Positions 24,401-36,059 of a DNA stretch of 64,000 nt are shown here, one piece after another (position 1 is the first letter of the stretch; each line of letters opens with the position of its first letter). The translations under genes were made by a program, and so were the position numbers. Source of the stretch: Gymnogyps californianus (taxonomy: Eukaryota; Chordata; Aves; Accipitriformes; Cathartidae); the NCBI RefSeq assembly GCF_018139145.2, contig NC_059477.1:28437502-28501501 (forward strand), read 5' to 3'. The notes beneath the pieces are model-generated. The model was not told the DNA's origin. It saw only the letters and a list, made by a program, of their open reading frames with translations, and searched no databases.

Positions 24401-27400
24401 CATTTGCAGAGCTATTAGGGACTAATTGCCAACAATATCAGGTTCAATACAGTTTCTAGTGCTGATGAGTGACATCACCCACTTGGGACTGGGAGTTCCT
24501 TGTTTCCTCCTGCTGGGCTCACTGAAGTGTGGGAGCGAAGAAGGGCAGGACAAGGACAAGTGTAAAAGTGATGATACTATGTGCTCCATCTGTGTAGGTT
24601 TTTTACCTCTAACAATATAATATGTTGCTATCCCCATCCTGGAATACCAAGTTCTTCAGTACACATTGCCACTGAATGCTTTCCATGGGCCATCATACCT
24701 GATATTACTGAAAGACATTGTGAGTTTTGTTCTTCTAGCTGACTTTTAAAAATAAGCAGACATTTGGAATAATTTGGTAACTACAGAAAATGTCAAATTT
24801 TCTTGCTTGATAGAATGACATTGCATGCAATTTCTATCTATTTATGAACTCATTCTGGACTTGTTGCAAGGAATAAAAACAAATGTGCTTACATCTGCCT
24901 TAATACATGTGTAAGATATTTCTACAGTAATGTCTCTAGGATCTACAGCCTTGAAAAGTGTCACTATGCTCAGGACTGCTATTACTGAATTCTTTACCAT
25001 ATGGTGATTTTTGATGGATAGAATTTGTGGAATGATTCAGAAATACTTTTGTGAATGAAAGGGACACATTCACTGTTATCAAGTGGGGTCATTATTCATT
25101 GGACAGTATCTGGGCAACTGCCAGTTTCTTGGTGAAAATATCTTCACTTTGAGAAGTGCTCCAAACAGTCATGCTGAAGTTGTGATATCTGTTAATAATG
25201 ATTTTTTTAATCTATTTTTTTGAAATGCATGGATCATCTGCAGAAGAACTATCTTAAATCAACAAATACCTGTGTGATCTAAACTATCAGATCAGTCTTC
25301 ATGTGCCATTGCTAGAGAGAAGGAAGCACGGTCAGTCCATCCTAAGATATGTCTCTGACATGAATCGGTCTCTAGAGGCTCCTATCTCTTTTCATTGATT
25401 GTGAACCATTAAACTGCTACACTTTCTCTAGACAGCTAAACTTAACTGAGACAAATCCACCAGTGAAGGAGCAGAAGCACTAACAAGTGGCTTTGGCAGG
25501 GGGAAAAAATGAGCATTGCTATTCACAAGTAAAGTGAATTGGTTACAAGGAACTCATTGCAGGAAAATAGTACATCAGACTAAGGTGGGCTGCACTTCTG
25601 AATGAGGAATTACTGAACCCAGAATGCCCTGAACCTCAAAGTCAGTTCATAAACAATTTACTGAGTAACTATAGGTGTGTATAGCCACAGCTGTGCCCAT
25701 TCAGAGTGCTGCAGAGTGATTACTGTGTGCGTTGTCACTCTGTGTTAGTGTCTGATCATGACTTTGTGCAGTAACAGGGAAATGCTGCATGTAACTTGGA
25801 AACAGTATAACCACTTTGGCGAATGAGCCAGGGCAGTGCTGCTGTATAAATATTAATGATTCAGTGTCTCTGCACAGCTCTGTGTTACAAAGTGCTCTTC
25901 TGTCTACTCCTCTGACTTCTGGGTGATTTGGCATGAAGCATGCTCTGGCTTTTCCTTTCTGATCCAAGCATGGTGTTGAGGAAAAGAAATAATTTTCTGA
26001 AAGAAATGTTTCAATTAGCTTTATTTTCCTTTGGCTTCTTCACAGCAGTGTAGATGTGGTTCTAAGAGGTACACATCTGCTGCACTTCCATCCGCTTCAG
26101 AGGCAGTAGTGACTTGTGGCACCATTAACAACACTGGAGAAAAACCAGGATGCTCATCCAATCCAGACACTTGTGCTTTGCATCTCCTATAGATATATTT
26201 AAAAAACCAAAAAGGTAAAAAAAAGTGCTTTAGTTACTTCAATTAAGCTAGCTGTTCAGCTTTTTGACTAGATTTTGCTCATGTTCTAACATTTTGATGT
26301 AGATACAATACAAGGTGAGGGTCTCTTCTACACCTGTTTGTGTTAATACGCCCAGAGAGTCCTTGCCACAAAAAATATACAGTTCAGGTAAATACAGCAA
26401 TGGCTTTACCATCTGAGGAACAGGACTGGCACCTGCAACATGAGGAGATTACATGAACTTGCTTAGTGTTTCAATAAGAAACTTAACCAGCCCTTGCCCA
26501 CCACCTCCACCTTCCCCAACAAATACACTACATGAGAAATATTTCTGGGGATCCTCCTGCAAATCAGATGAGTTTTTGTTTGGTTGTTGGGTTTTTTGTT
26601 TTTTTTTCTTTTTTTTTTTTTTCTTCTTAAAAGAGGGATTTTCCTACAGAACTTCATCACCTTGTGATTCAGCTCAGCTACCTGTACAGATTCAATCAAC
26701 CACCTTGAGTGACAAAGAGAACAGAAACCTGAATTTGCTGAAGTAGAACATCTCTTCCTCCTCCTTATGTATCTTTTTCTTCCTCCCCATATATCCAGCT
26801 TTACACTTCCCTAGCCGGTTAGTGTTCAGGCTCCCTGTATTTATGCTAAGCCCCTGCTTGTACCTGTATAACATTCAGATACCCCAGAGTATCCTTCTGC
26901 TGCTCTGTCATAAATAAGCAGTGACCTGGCATAGCTCTTATTTTAAGACTGTTTTGCAAAGTTTTGCTCTGTTTTCCAGAGGGCAGGGTGGACTTTCAAA
27001 CTGACTGTTACATGACTTGTCCCTGTACTTGACACAATATGAAAAAACAGCCCTCTGAGGCAGCAGACCTTATTCCAGGGTGAGGTCTTTTACTTCACGA
27101 AGGTAAATCTAGAGCAACACAACTGGATTTTTCCACTCAGCCACGGAGTTAAGCAGAAGCTCCTTCTGTAACTTTATCAATTTAATGACAAACACACTCA
27201 TCAGAAGTCCTGCCCCTTTCTTTCCAAATGCACAATTCTGTAATATTTACACTAAACAAAGTCATCTTTAGCAGTCAGTAGGAATAGATCTCTTCCTTTT
27301 AAAAGGGGTGGCCCTGGTAGGTACACTGACCTTATACCCCACAAAGCCAGCATAGAAAAGGTGAGTGAGACTCCAGTTAGCAGGCAAAACCAGATGATGT

Positions 27401-30400
27401 TTAGCTTGCATCTCAGCAGGGATAGAGTATATATCCAGTGATCTTTCACTGTGATGATTTACATCTTCAGTTCTATGCCAGTGCTCTCTGAAGTATGATC
27501 TAATTAGTAAAGGGTGTTTGAGATTCTTTTTTCCAATGTCAGACGATTTTCCTACTCAAAAAAGCCTTCTACTGAAGTTTTCTGAAAATCAATAAGAGTT
27601 TTGATAACACTTTAAGATTCCTTTTTTTATTCCCTATTAAAAAAAGGGAAAAAAACCACTGTCTGAACTGAAGGAAATATTTTGAAAACCTTATTTTAAT
27701 TCAAGTGGTTTTTACCTTTACTGTATTTATTTTATGACATGCTTATAGCTGAGATTTTTCATATGTTATATCAAGGCTTGTTATAATTGCTGATAAGAGT
27801 ATGACAGTCTTGCTTACCAATAGGCTGAGAAATCTCACTAGCAGAACCTGTAGGAAATGAAATCTCAAATACATGTATGTCAACGTGCACACGCAAACAA
27901 TTTTTGGCTGGTTCTGTTTAAAGCTAGAAACTTTGACAATATACTGTAGAGAATTAGATCTGTCTTTTTCAAATTGTCTGCCTTGAGAGGATCTGTGCAG
28001 GTTTTAGAAAACTTTTACATTAAGGATATGGTACGAGAGGCAAGAAAACCTAGCTCAGTACCTCTAGTTTTAGTCTGAAAGGCATGAGAAATGTTATTGT
28101 TACAGCTATAGGATAACAATACACTCCCTTTCAATCCACAATAGTCTGTAGTTCTAGTATCAGAAATCAATTTCCTCTGGAGAACCAGCTTGGACAGTCT
28201 TTGGAATCGACACTTTAAAGGTGGGGGGGTTTGGTTTATTTGCTTCTTGGCTTTGCATTTTGAATGTCAGCTGCACTTTTATTCTCCATTTCTGGAAAAT
28301 GAAGAAAGAGTTATGAAGAGGGTGGTGATGCCTTTTATATTCTGCCTATGAATATTACAATTTAAATTTAGAAGTTATTTTAATAAATGTTCAACAATCT
28401 CCTGTGGGATGTACATAGTTCCTACTATTGTATCAAAGTCTTGATATATATTCTGAGGGCAGGATGGGTACTACTTTCCAATTTATACATGTTTTAAGTC
28501 TGAAATGTGATCTACATCTCAAGCTGAAGAAAGGCTAACAAAGTGTAGTGCTTATTATATGCAGAACTATGATGCGTTATAGATTAGGTCTTTGCTTTGT
28601 ATAACATCTATGCTCCCCTGTTTCTCATAAGAGACAGCTTTAAGCCTGACAATATCATGTTGCGAATCACCAGGTGGAGTTATTGCACACATTTTAGAGA
28701 TTATTTTTCTGACTACATAAGCACTGTTAAAGACATAGTTACATTAGTTTTCATTTTGTGAAATAATTTCTGAATATAGGGTGTATCATAAGTCATGAGG
28801 GATGCTACTTTCCATTCTTAAACTCCCTATCTAGAGTCTTTTCTGTTGGTCCCTGGGAAGTAAGCAGTTATATCTGATCCTACTGTCTTATGACAACAGT
28901 CTAAATGTTGTTTGCAATCTTCTCTGTTTTAGGATTGTGTATACAGTGTAAGTAAACACATTGCACAATATATAAACCTGAACTGTGCATCAGACAAGTT
29001 CGTAAAGGTGAGGAAATATGCAGGTAGAGGATGAGATGTATTACTGATGGGTAAGTTTGAGTCATTCCTGTCGACTGTGGAAGAGGAGTCAAAATCAACA
29101 GGGATCACGGGAAGAGGGAAGCTGCCTGGTTGGAAGATGCTGCAGAAGGAGAGGTGAAGAGTATCGTGCAGGGTCCTTGAAGACAAAGGAGAATAAGGGT
29201 GGGTGGAAGTGGGGGATGAAGGCAAATGCTGTAGGGAATATCTGGAGGAGAGTGTAGAAGGGGATAAGGGAATAGAAGAAAAGGCATGGGAAGGATGGAT
29301 GATGTAATGCAGATGAGAAACACACTGAGGGCCTTGGGGTATAGGGCAGAGAGGCAGTAACAAAATAAATTTGCAGGGAGAGTTCCGACCTGGTTCGGGC
29401 TCACTCTGGTTGCCAGCGGCAGCAGCGCAGGATGGGTGAGAATATGACAGGTGTCTGTCACCATCAGGCTCCCTGCTGGGGGGACACAGGAGCTGTATCT
29501 GTCCCAGTCTAACGAAGGCGTATTGATTAATTGGGAATCTGCATGCACAGTTATAGCTATTCTGTCTGAATGTGAGTAAGATGATGTGAATGTCTAATTT
29601 AAATGTTAAAATATGCTTTAGATTGTAATCACATATGTTTCTTTTGCTCTTCGGAGTTAATCCACTGAGGTCTCTGACTCATAGACAGAGTGATCTTTCA
29701 AAGTCAGGTTGATATTTGAACAGCACTTAGTATCTGCCCCCAAAAATCTAGACTAAATATCCATTAAATGAAGGAACTCAGCATCACACTCTAAACTGGG
29801 GTAACATCTACAAATACTTTAGTAATTTAAGAATTAAGGAATAATTAACAGGAATTAACTGATTGTTTACTGTGGCTTTGTGGGGGAATTATGATGTCTG
29901 TCCACCTTGCGAATAAAAGCATAACAAATTAACAAACAAGTCAAATCAAGGAAAAGTTCAACCTGTAAGTAACTTTCACTGAAGCGCTTAGCATTGGATA
30001 TGCGCTCTCTGTCATTTCAAATCGCTATGGAGGATAGGCTGCTTAGGGATTAATATAGATTTGCTGAGAGAAACCGCTATAAGATATGCAAGAGGTCAGT
30101 CTTGAGGATCACATCGATCTTATCTTTCAGTTTATAAACCAATTAAATGCCCTATGGGACAAACAAATGCACCATTTCTAGAAAAGAAAACCTCTCTGGA
30201 AATGGTGGTTCAAGCACAAGTACTATTCTGTATTAAGATACTGAACTCTATGGCAAACTGAATCAAAGTCCTGCATACAGACTTCTCAGACATACATGGA
30301 AGTGCGTATCCTGTGCAACGTGCAATTGTTTAGTCCACAGAAAGTTGACTTTTACATGGTGAGCAGCAGAGGCAGAAACCAAATAGTGGGTCAACTACCC

Positions 30401-31305
30401 CAGATATTTACACTGTCACTTGATAATAGGCAGGCAATTTGGGAAATGCTGCCTCTAATATTTGTGTGTGCTTTGCTCTACACCAGACAGAATGCCCCAT
30501 ATCTCACTGAAATAGAATAAGAAAAACTCATTTTCCCTATAGCATATTCAGTTAGAGACATCCTGGATGCTCCCATTTTTGAAAAACACTCTCATTACTG
30601 AACTTTAAACTGCAGGACCTAAGAGAGGGAAGTAATTCCATATGGCACTCTTATAGCACTGGGTTAATGGACACAAAAAAGAGGAGAAAGTGCCCTAAGA
30701 AACACTTGAGGACTTGATTCCCACCCCCCCTTTTTAACTCTGAGGCAGAATACATTCTGTTTGTGCACTTTTCTCTCCTTCTCTTTGTGCTTTTCTCAGA
30801 TGACATTTTATTGTCCTCCTGTTGCTAAACTGATATTGCAAGAGATTTCTTTCTCCAGCTTCACAATAGGTAATATTGTCACTAGCTTCTGTCACTTACC
30901 TTTCTAGGAGTTAAGGTTACCAAAATGAAGATTAAGGGCAGAGGGAGAAGGGGGGAACAGGGCAGAGGAAACAGCTGCCCTGTTGGAAGTGGAAAAAATG
31001 ACAACTCTCTGTCTACGAGGATTCTTCGTGAATCCAAGGAAGGTGCTAATCAAATAAGTGATTATCGTCCCTTTTGCAACATGAGTATCTGTACATAATT
31101 AGGTGTGCAAGCTGGCAAATCTCTTCTAAGAAGACATGCCGTGGGGTCTGAATCATCACTAATGATCTTTCACATTATTGGTATGAATGCAAGGAATGTT
31201 AATATCCCTGTCTGTTTACCTTCCAATAGATGTACATTTTCTAACAGCAACTTGTCATAGAAGAATGTGGAAAAGAGAAGAAATATCTGTTACTTCCACT
31301 GAAGG
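24401..31305. other. Unique sequence, no gene recognised
   Basis: No gene or named repeat is supported. Poly-T occurs at 26,591-26,627. A purine-rich block runs from about 29,090 to 29,310 on the plus strand; its long minus-strand open frames (144 and 147 codons) follow from that bias, because purine-rich DNA has few TTA, CTA and TCA triplets. Nothing else stands out. Confidence 0.55.
26591..26627 (+). repeat. Poly-T tract
   Basis: T runs are broken by single G and C bases and end in CTTCTTAA. It may be the A tail of an antisense retrocopy, but the adjacent sequence is not recognisable, so it is listed only as a simple repeat. Confidence 0.85.
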
Positions 31306-31581
31306 TGTGCTAGTTTAGGCTGGGAGAGAGTGAATTTTCTTCATAGTAGCTAGTATGGGGCTATGTTTTGGATTTGTGCTGGAAACAGTGTTGATAATAC
31401 AGGGATGTTTTCGTTACTGCTGAGCAGTGCTGACACAGAGGCAAGGCCTTTTCTGCTTCTCACCCCACCCCACCAGCAAGTAGGCTGGGGGTGCACAAGA
31501 AGTTGGGAGGGGACACAGCTGGGACAGCTGACCCCAACTGACCAAAGGGATATTCCATACCATATGATGTCATGTTCAGCA

Positions 31582-31587
31582 TATAAA
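31582..31587 (+). promoter_or_regulatory. LTR TATA box (family A, plus copy)
   Basis: TATAAA lies in the context GCATATAAAGCTGGGGG, about 277 bases into the LTR and about 180 bases before the ATTAAA poly(A) signal. This is the usual U3-R spacing. It may still have weak promoter activity. Confidence 0.75.
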
Positions 31588-31768
31588 GCTGGGGGAAGAA
31601 GAAGGAAGGGGGGGACACTCGGAGTGATGGCGTTTGTCGTCTTGAGTAACCGTTATGTGTGATGGAGCCCTGCTTTCCTGGAGATGGCTGAACACCTGCC
31701 TGCTGATGGGAAGTGGTGAATGAATTCCTTGTTTTGCTTTGCTTGCGTGCGCGGCTTTTGCTTTACCT

Positions 31769-31774
31769 ATTAAA
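31769..31774 (+). terminator. LTR poly(A) signal (family A, plus copy)
   Basis: ATTAAA is followed by CTGCCTTTATCTCAACCC, the usual sequence at the end of R in this LTR group. Confidence 0.7.
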
Positions 31775-31903
31775 CTGCCTTTATCTCAACCCACGAGTTT
31801 TCTCACTTTTACTTTTCAGATTCTCTCCCCCATCCCACCATGGGGGGGGAGCGAGTGAGTAGCTGTGTGGTGCTTGGTTGCCGGCTGGGGTTAAACCATG
31901 ACG

Positions 31904-32344
31904 GGAAGCTTCACTGTACTGATATAATTTCGATAGGAAATTCTTTGATTCCTCACTGGGATGTAGAAATGCAATAGAATGTCCTTGGTCTCCCTGCATT
32001 TTATTACAGGTTTTTGTTATAATTATTTTTCACTTATAAGTGAGAAAAAGTTTGCACTATAACCACCAGATTAGTTAATCTACATGCCTATATTCTGGTT
32101 TCAGAAATTCCCTGGATATGAGAGGTGCTTTGCTAAACAGAAGAGAGGGACATATGACATATTTGCACTTCTTGAACACTCTCCATACAAATCTTTCCAA
32201 AGATTTCATATTTTAAAAAATTGGTTGTCTTTATTGGCATTAGTTATCTGTATTGTATCCAGTGAGGTCATTTATTTGTCCTTTGGTGTTGCCATTGTTT
32301 GCTAGTTGTTATGTGCCCATTCCATGCGGTGTCCATAGGGGTGG
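31904..32344. other. Short unique spacer, no gene recognised
   Basis: It lies between the plus-strand LTR and an old antisense CR1 copy. I see nothing identifiable in it. Confidence 0.6.
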
Positions 32345-32935
32345 ATATAGTTAGGTACTGTCAGACTAGATCAGACCCAAGATCTCTAGCATCCATATTC
32401 TGGATCCAACAGTGATGGCATAATAATTTTCAGAAGGTATAAGAATTACCATCATGAATATTTCTCATATGTGCCTATTAAAAATCCCACTCGGACCCCA
32501 GGTAGATAAAGACTGGCTTTAGCCTAGGTATTTCAGATTTTCTCTCTCTCCTAAGATGTTTTTCTTTTCACCATTAATAATTTGAAGTCTTACAAACTTT
32601 TATCTCTATGAATGTGCAGTCACTCTAGGAATCTTTCCGACCTCCTTTGCCCACTGATATCCTGTGGCAGTGAGGTTTACAGTCTTGTGGAAATTTTTAA
32701 CTGCATCTCAAGCACCATGATCATACCTATCCTCATATTATCGGAAAAGGAGAACAGAATTCCAAATCTAAGTTTGAGATGACTGATTATTCTTTCATGT
32801 TTTTTTATTACACCTTGTCTTATCTGTCTCTTTCTAGAATAAACTTCCCCAGCACTTAAAATCTCTGTTGATGTAAGGGTGCTTCCCAGACTGCTGTTTT
32901 CTTTCCTTTTCAAATCCTTTCTAATGCTGCAGTGT
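32345..32935 (-). mobile_element. Old CR1-type LINE 3' end, antisense
   Basis: Read on the plus strand, the order is AGACTAGATCAGACCCAAG, CATATTCTGGATCCAACAGTG, ATCCTGTGGCAGTGAGGTTT, CCTCATATTATCGGAAAAGG, ATTATTCTTTCATG and CTTCCCCAGCACTTAAAATCTCT. This follows the reverse complement of an ancient amniote CR1 3' end ('...GGGTCAGACCAATGGTCCATCT ... GACAGTGGCC ... ATCCTGTGGCAATGAGTTCC ... TATTATGAGAAAGGGTGAA...'). The match extends over about 590 bp with small gaps and many substitutions, so the insertion is old. It lies between two oppositely oriented family A LTRs. Confidence 0.8.
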
Positions 32936-34640
32936 CACTTGGGAATGGAGCAAACAGAACAGTGCAGATGTAATAGATGAGGCGATACAATTTATTTATT
33001 CAATCATTCCTTATTCTGCATCGCATCCAACATACCACCTAATAGGCTAAAGAAGACTTGCCTAAAAGATGAGGTCAAAGTAATGAAATACAATAAAAGA
33101 AACAGCATTCACAGAGTTTCAGTTTGTAAAAGGATCACATAAGGGGATTATCTGCAGTAAGAAAAGTTAGAGTAAGATGACATAAGCAGCTGCTTCTGGA
33201 TGTGTACTCCTAGGAGGTATGTGAAATATCATCAGCAGGTCTGTTCTTGTGGGCTTTTCTACTTTTGAAGGATGGCAAATTAGGCAGATTTGGATTCCTG
33301 ATTTGGGATTATGATTTCGACTGATACGGGGCATGCCTAACAATTGCCTCTAATCTCTGAATAGTTTGGGGCTCTGCAGTTGCTTCCAAAGCTTGAAAGG
33401 TTCTGTTTATCTGCTATACCAGATTGTGTGTACCATGTAAGAATGAGTAATTGTGGGAGATTTGGTACAATGAGCACAACCAATGATTTGTGAGGTCAGA
33501 ATGATCTCAGAAAAGTGTCACCAGTTGGCACAAACCTCACTATGAATTACAGTGTCATACCTGACCCATTTCATCTGAACTCAGGCATCAAACCTTAGGC
33601 CAACTGAATGTTGCTATTTTGTTTTACTGGGAGCAAGATGAGGTAAGCTGCTTACCTCCACAACCTCTCGAAACCCTGTGTTTTCAGCTAAGCTCAAATT
33701 TCATATTTAGTATTATGAGAAATACAGTTTGTTGTGAGGCACTGCTTTCTACCTGGGACCCAATGGCTAGTTCTAGGGGTCTGTGAATGGTAACAAACCA
33801 AGCTAAACCTGTTGCCAGTAAGGTTAAATTAGCAATGTGATAGTCTGCACAGATGTTGTAAATTAAAAACTGCTGAAAACCACTTCAGTCTAGTCATCAA
33901 CTTCTGGCAAGCTCCGCACCTGGCTTTTGTGATGTGAAAATAATCTTCACGCAGAAACTACTTCTGGTTACCCCGAATGGTTTGAAGAGGTTTTCTTTTG
34001 TTGTCTTGTTATAATTGCAGAGTGAAGCAACCTTGGGAAACTGTAGGGGGAAAATTAAAATATAATGAAATGCCTTTATTTCTGTGCTGTGCTCTCATGT
34101 CTTAAATAGGTAAGTAGTCTCTGCTGGAAGAATGGGGGGGAAAAAATCAGTAGATCATTAAACTCAAGGCCACAATGAGTAGTCAGTGAATTTGGGCTGC
34201 CATTTTATATGCATTAGCATGTTAACAGGGAACAAGGAATTTCAGCCTGGAATCTTGAATTGTGTAGAAGGGAGTCTGCCCACTTTTCAGAGGTTGGATA
34301 GGATAGCACAAAAGGCAATAACGATGGAAACTATTTTAGGCTTCCCCACATTAGGAGGAAAAAATTTTCATCCTTCTGAGGAGGAAAGGTTGGCACCTTA
34401 ACAAAATGTTAGTGACCCCAAATTGCCATAATCTTAGAGTAAAAATTACATACGGAAAGTGAGCAGTTTGTGACATTCAGAAGTCGGTATATCAGTGAAG
34501 TTTAAGAGCAATAAGATAGTTTTTTGGAATCAGAATACAATAAGATGAAATAGATTCATTCTGCTCTCTTCTGTTAAGAAGGAAAAGCATGCATCTGGTT
34601 CCTGAAAGCCCAAATATGAGGAAGTGTTGACATTCCATAT
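32936..34640. other. Unique sequence, no gene recognised
   Basis: AT-rich DNA between the antisense CR1 copy and the first minus-strand LTR. Open frames are 71 codons or fewer and unrecognisable. Confidence 0.6.
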
Positions 34641-35222
34641 TGTCGTGGTTTAACCCCAGCCGGCAGCTAAGCACCACGCAGCCGCTTGCTCACTCCCCCC
34701 CACCCCTGGGATGGGGGAGAGAATCAGGAAAAAAACCTCGTGAGTTGAGATAAAGATAGCTTAATAGGACAGAAAGGAATGAAAAAACAATGATAATGAT
34801 AATAATAATATGACAATAGTAATACTAAAAGAATTAAACTATACAAAGCAAGTGGTGCACGATGCAATTGCTCACCACTCGTTGACCGATGCCCAGTTAG
34901 TTCCCGAGCAACGATCCACCCCTCCCAGCCAGCTCCCCCAGTTTATATACTGGGCATGATGTCATATGGTATGGAATAGCTCTTTGGCCAGTTTGGGTCA
35001 GCTGTCCTGGCAGTGTCCCCTCCCAGCTTCTTGTGCCCCCTCCAGCCTTCTTGCTGGCTGGGCACGAGAAGCTGAAAAATCCTTGACTTAGTATAAACAC
35101 TACTTAGCAACAACTAAAAACATCAGTGTGTTATCAACATTCTTTTCCTACTAAATCCAAAACACAGCACTATACCAGCTACTAGGAAGAAAATTAACTC
35201 TGTCCTAGCTGAAACCAGGACA
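34641..35222 (-). mobile_element. Solo LTR, family A (ERVL-like), alternate form, antisense
   Basis: On the plus strand it begins TGTCGTGGTTTAACCCCAGC and ends GCTGAAACCAGGACA, giving TG...CA ends on either strand. TATAAA on the minus strand (34,942-34,947) and the T-to-A-rich segment following it fix the sense strand as minus. Flanks are CATAT (34,636-34,640) and CACAT (35,223-35,227), a 5-bp target-site duplication with one mismatch. An (ATA)-rich stretch around 34,792-34,815 lies in the middle block, which replaces the block seen in the plus-strand copy. No gag, pol or env sequence adjoins it. Confidence 0.95.
34942..34947 (-). promoter_or_regulatory. LTR TATA box (family A, minus copy 1)
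   Basis: The minus strand reads CCAGTATATAAACTGGGGG, the same context as in the other family A copies. It lies about 275 bases from the sense start of the LTR. Confidence 0.7.
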
Positions 35223-35639
35223 CACATGTACAGTGGAATGGGAAGAAGAGCAGTTATAGGAGGGCTCTGTAGAGTGTAGAGGTCCTCTACGGCCCTTTCT
35301 GTAATCTATGTCTTCTCTTCTTCACTTGCCCTGCAAAAAGTACAGAAGACTGACTCCTTTTACAATGCAAGCTGAGTCATCTTGGACCAGCAAATGGAAA
35401 TCAGCAGCTAAGAAACAGTGTGACATGGTGTGGGGAACCTGTTGTGATCTTAAAAAAATCTCTTCTGAGAGGAGCGGCAGCTCAGAACAGTAAACCATGC
35501 CCTTGGCATGGAAGGAAGGTATTGCCCAGAATGACAGTGACATTCAGTGGCCTCTGCCACAGCCTACACTGTTTATGTGGCACTTGTCAATATAAGCAAT
35601 GCAGACTTAGTGCCGAGAAGCCTGTGGCTCCTATCTTGT
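35223..35639. other. Spacer between LTR A and LTR B, nothing recognised
   Basis: 417 bp of ordinary sequence separate the two LTRs. It shows no similarity by eye to the 630-bp spacer between the corresponding A and B copies at 48,231-48,860, so the two A-B pairs are not copies of one duplicated block. Confidence 0.65.
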
Positions 35640-35827
35640 TGTGGTGGGTTGACCCTGGCTAGATGCCAGGTGCCCACCAAAGCTGCTCTATCACTCCCCC
35701 TCCTCAACTGGACAGGGGAGAGAAAATAAAATGAAAGGCTTGTGGGTTGAGATAAGGACAGGGAGATCACTCACCAATTACCGTCATGGGCAACACAGAC
35801 TCGACTTGGGGAAAAAAATTAGTTTAA

Positions 35828-35833
35828 TTTATT
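35828..35833 (-). terminator. LTR poly(A) signal (family B, copy 1)
   Basis: AATAAA occurs on the minus strand, about 190 bp before the sense end of the LTR. The same position is conserved in copy 2. Confidence 0.7.
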
Positions 35834-36059
35834 GCTAGTCAAATTAGAGCAGGATAATGAGAAATAAAACCAAATCTTGAAACACCTTCCCCCCACCCCT
35901 CCCTTCTTCCCAGGCTTAACTTTACTCCTGATTCTCTCTACCTCCTCCCCCCCCCCCGAGTGGTGCAGGGGGACGGGGAATGGGGGTTTGGGTCAGTTCA
36001 TCACACGTTGTTTCTGCCGCTCCTTCCTCCTCAGGGGGAGGACTCCTCACACTCTTCCC

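Larger units (their letters stand above)
31306..31903 (+). mobile_element. Solo LTR, family A (ERVL-like), prototype form, sense
   Basis: This is one LTR of an endogenous retrovirus with no internal region beside it, so it probably arose by LTR-LTR recombination. It starts TGTGCTAGTTTAGGCTGGG and ends CTGGGGTTAAACCATGAC, matching the mirror-image ends of the three minus-strand copies. A TATA box (31,582-31,587) and a poly(A) signal ATTAAA (31,769-31,774) fix the orientation as plus. The block between them (GGAGATGGCTGAACACCTGC ... GCGTGCGCGGC) differs from the other three copies, so this is a different structural form. No clean target-site duplication is visible; the flanks share only GAAG. 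The 99-codon frame inside it is not a gene. Confidence 0.93.

Noticed and set aside
28929..29548. Two long minus-strand frames (144 and 147 codons)
   Set aside because: They lie opposite the purine-rich block, which removes TTA, CTA and TCA triplets; the serine-, leucine- and proline-rich products are what such skew predicts.
31363..31662. 99-codon plus-strand frame
   Set aside because: It lies wholly within the U3/R part of a solo LTR and spans the TATA box, so it is not a gene.
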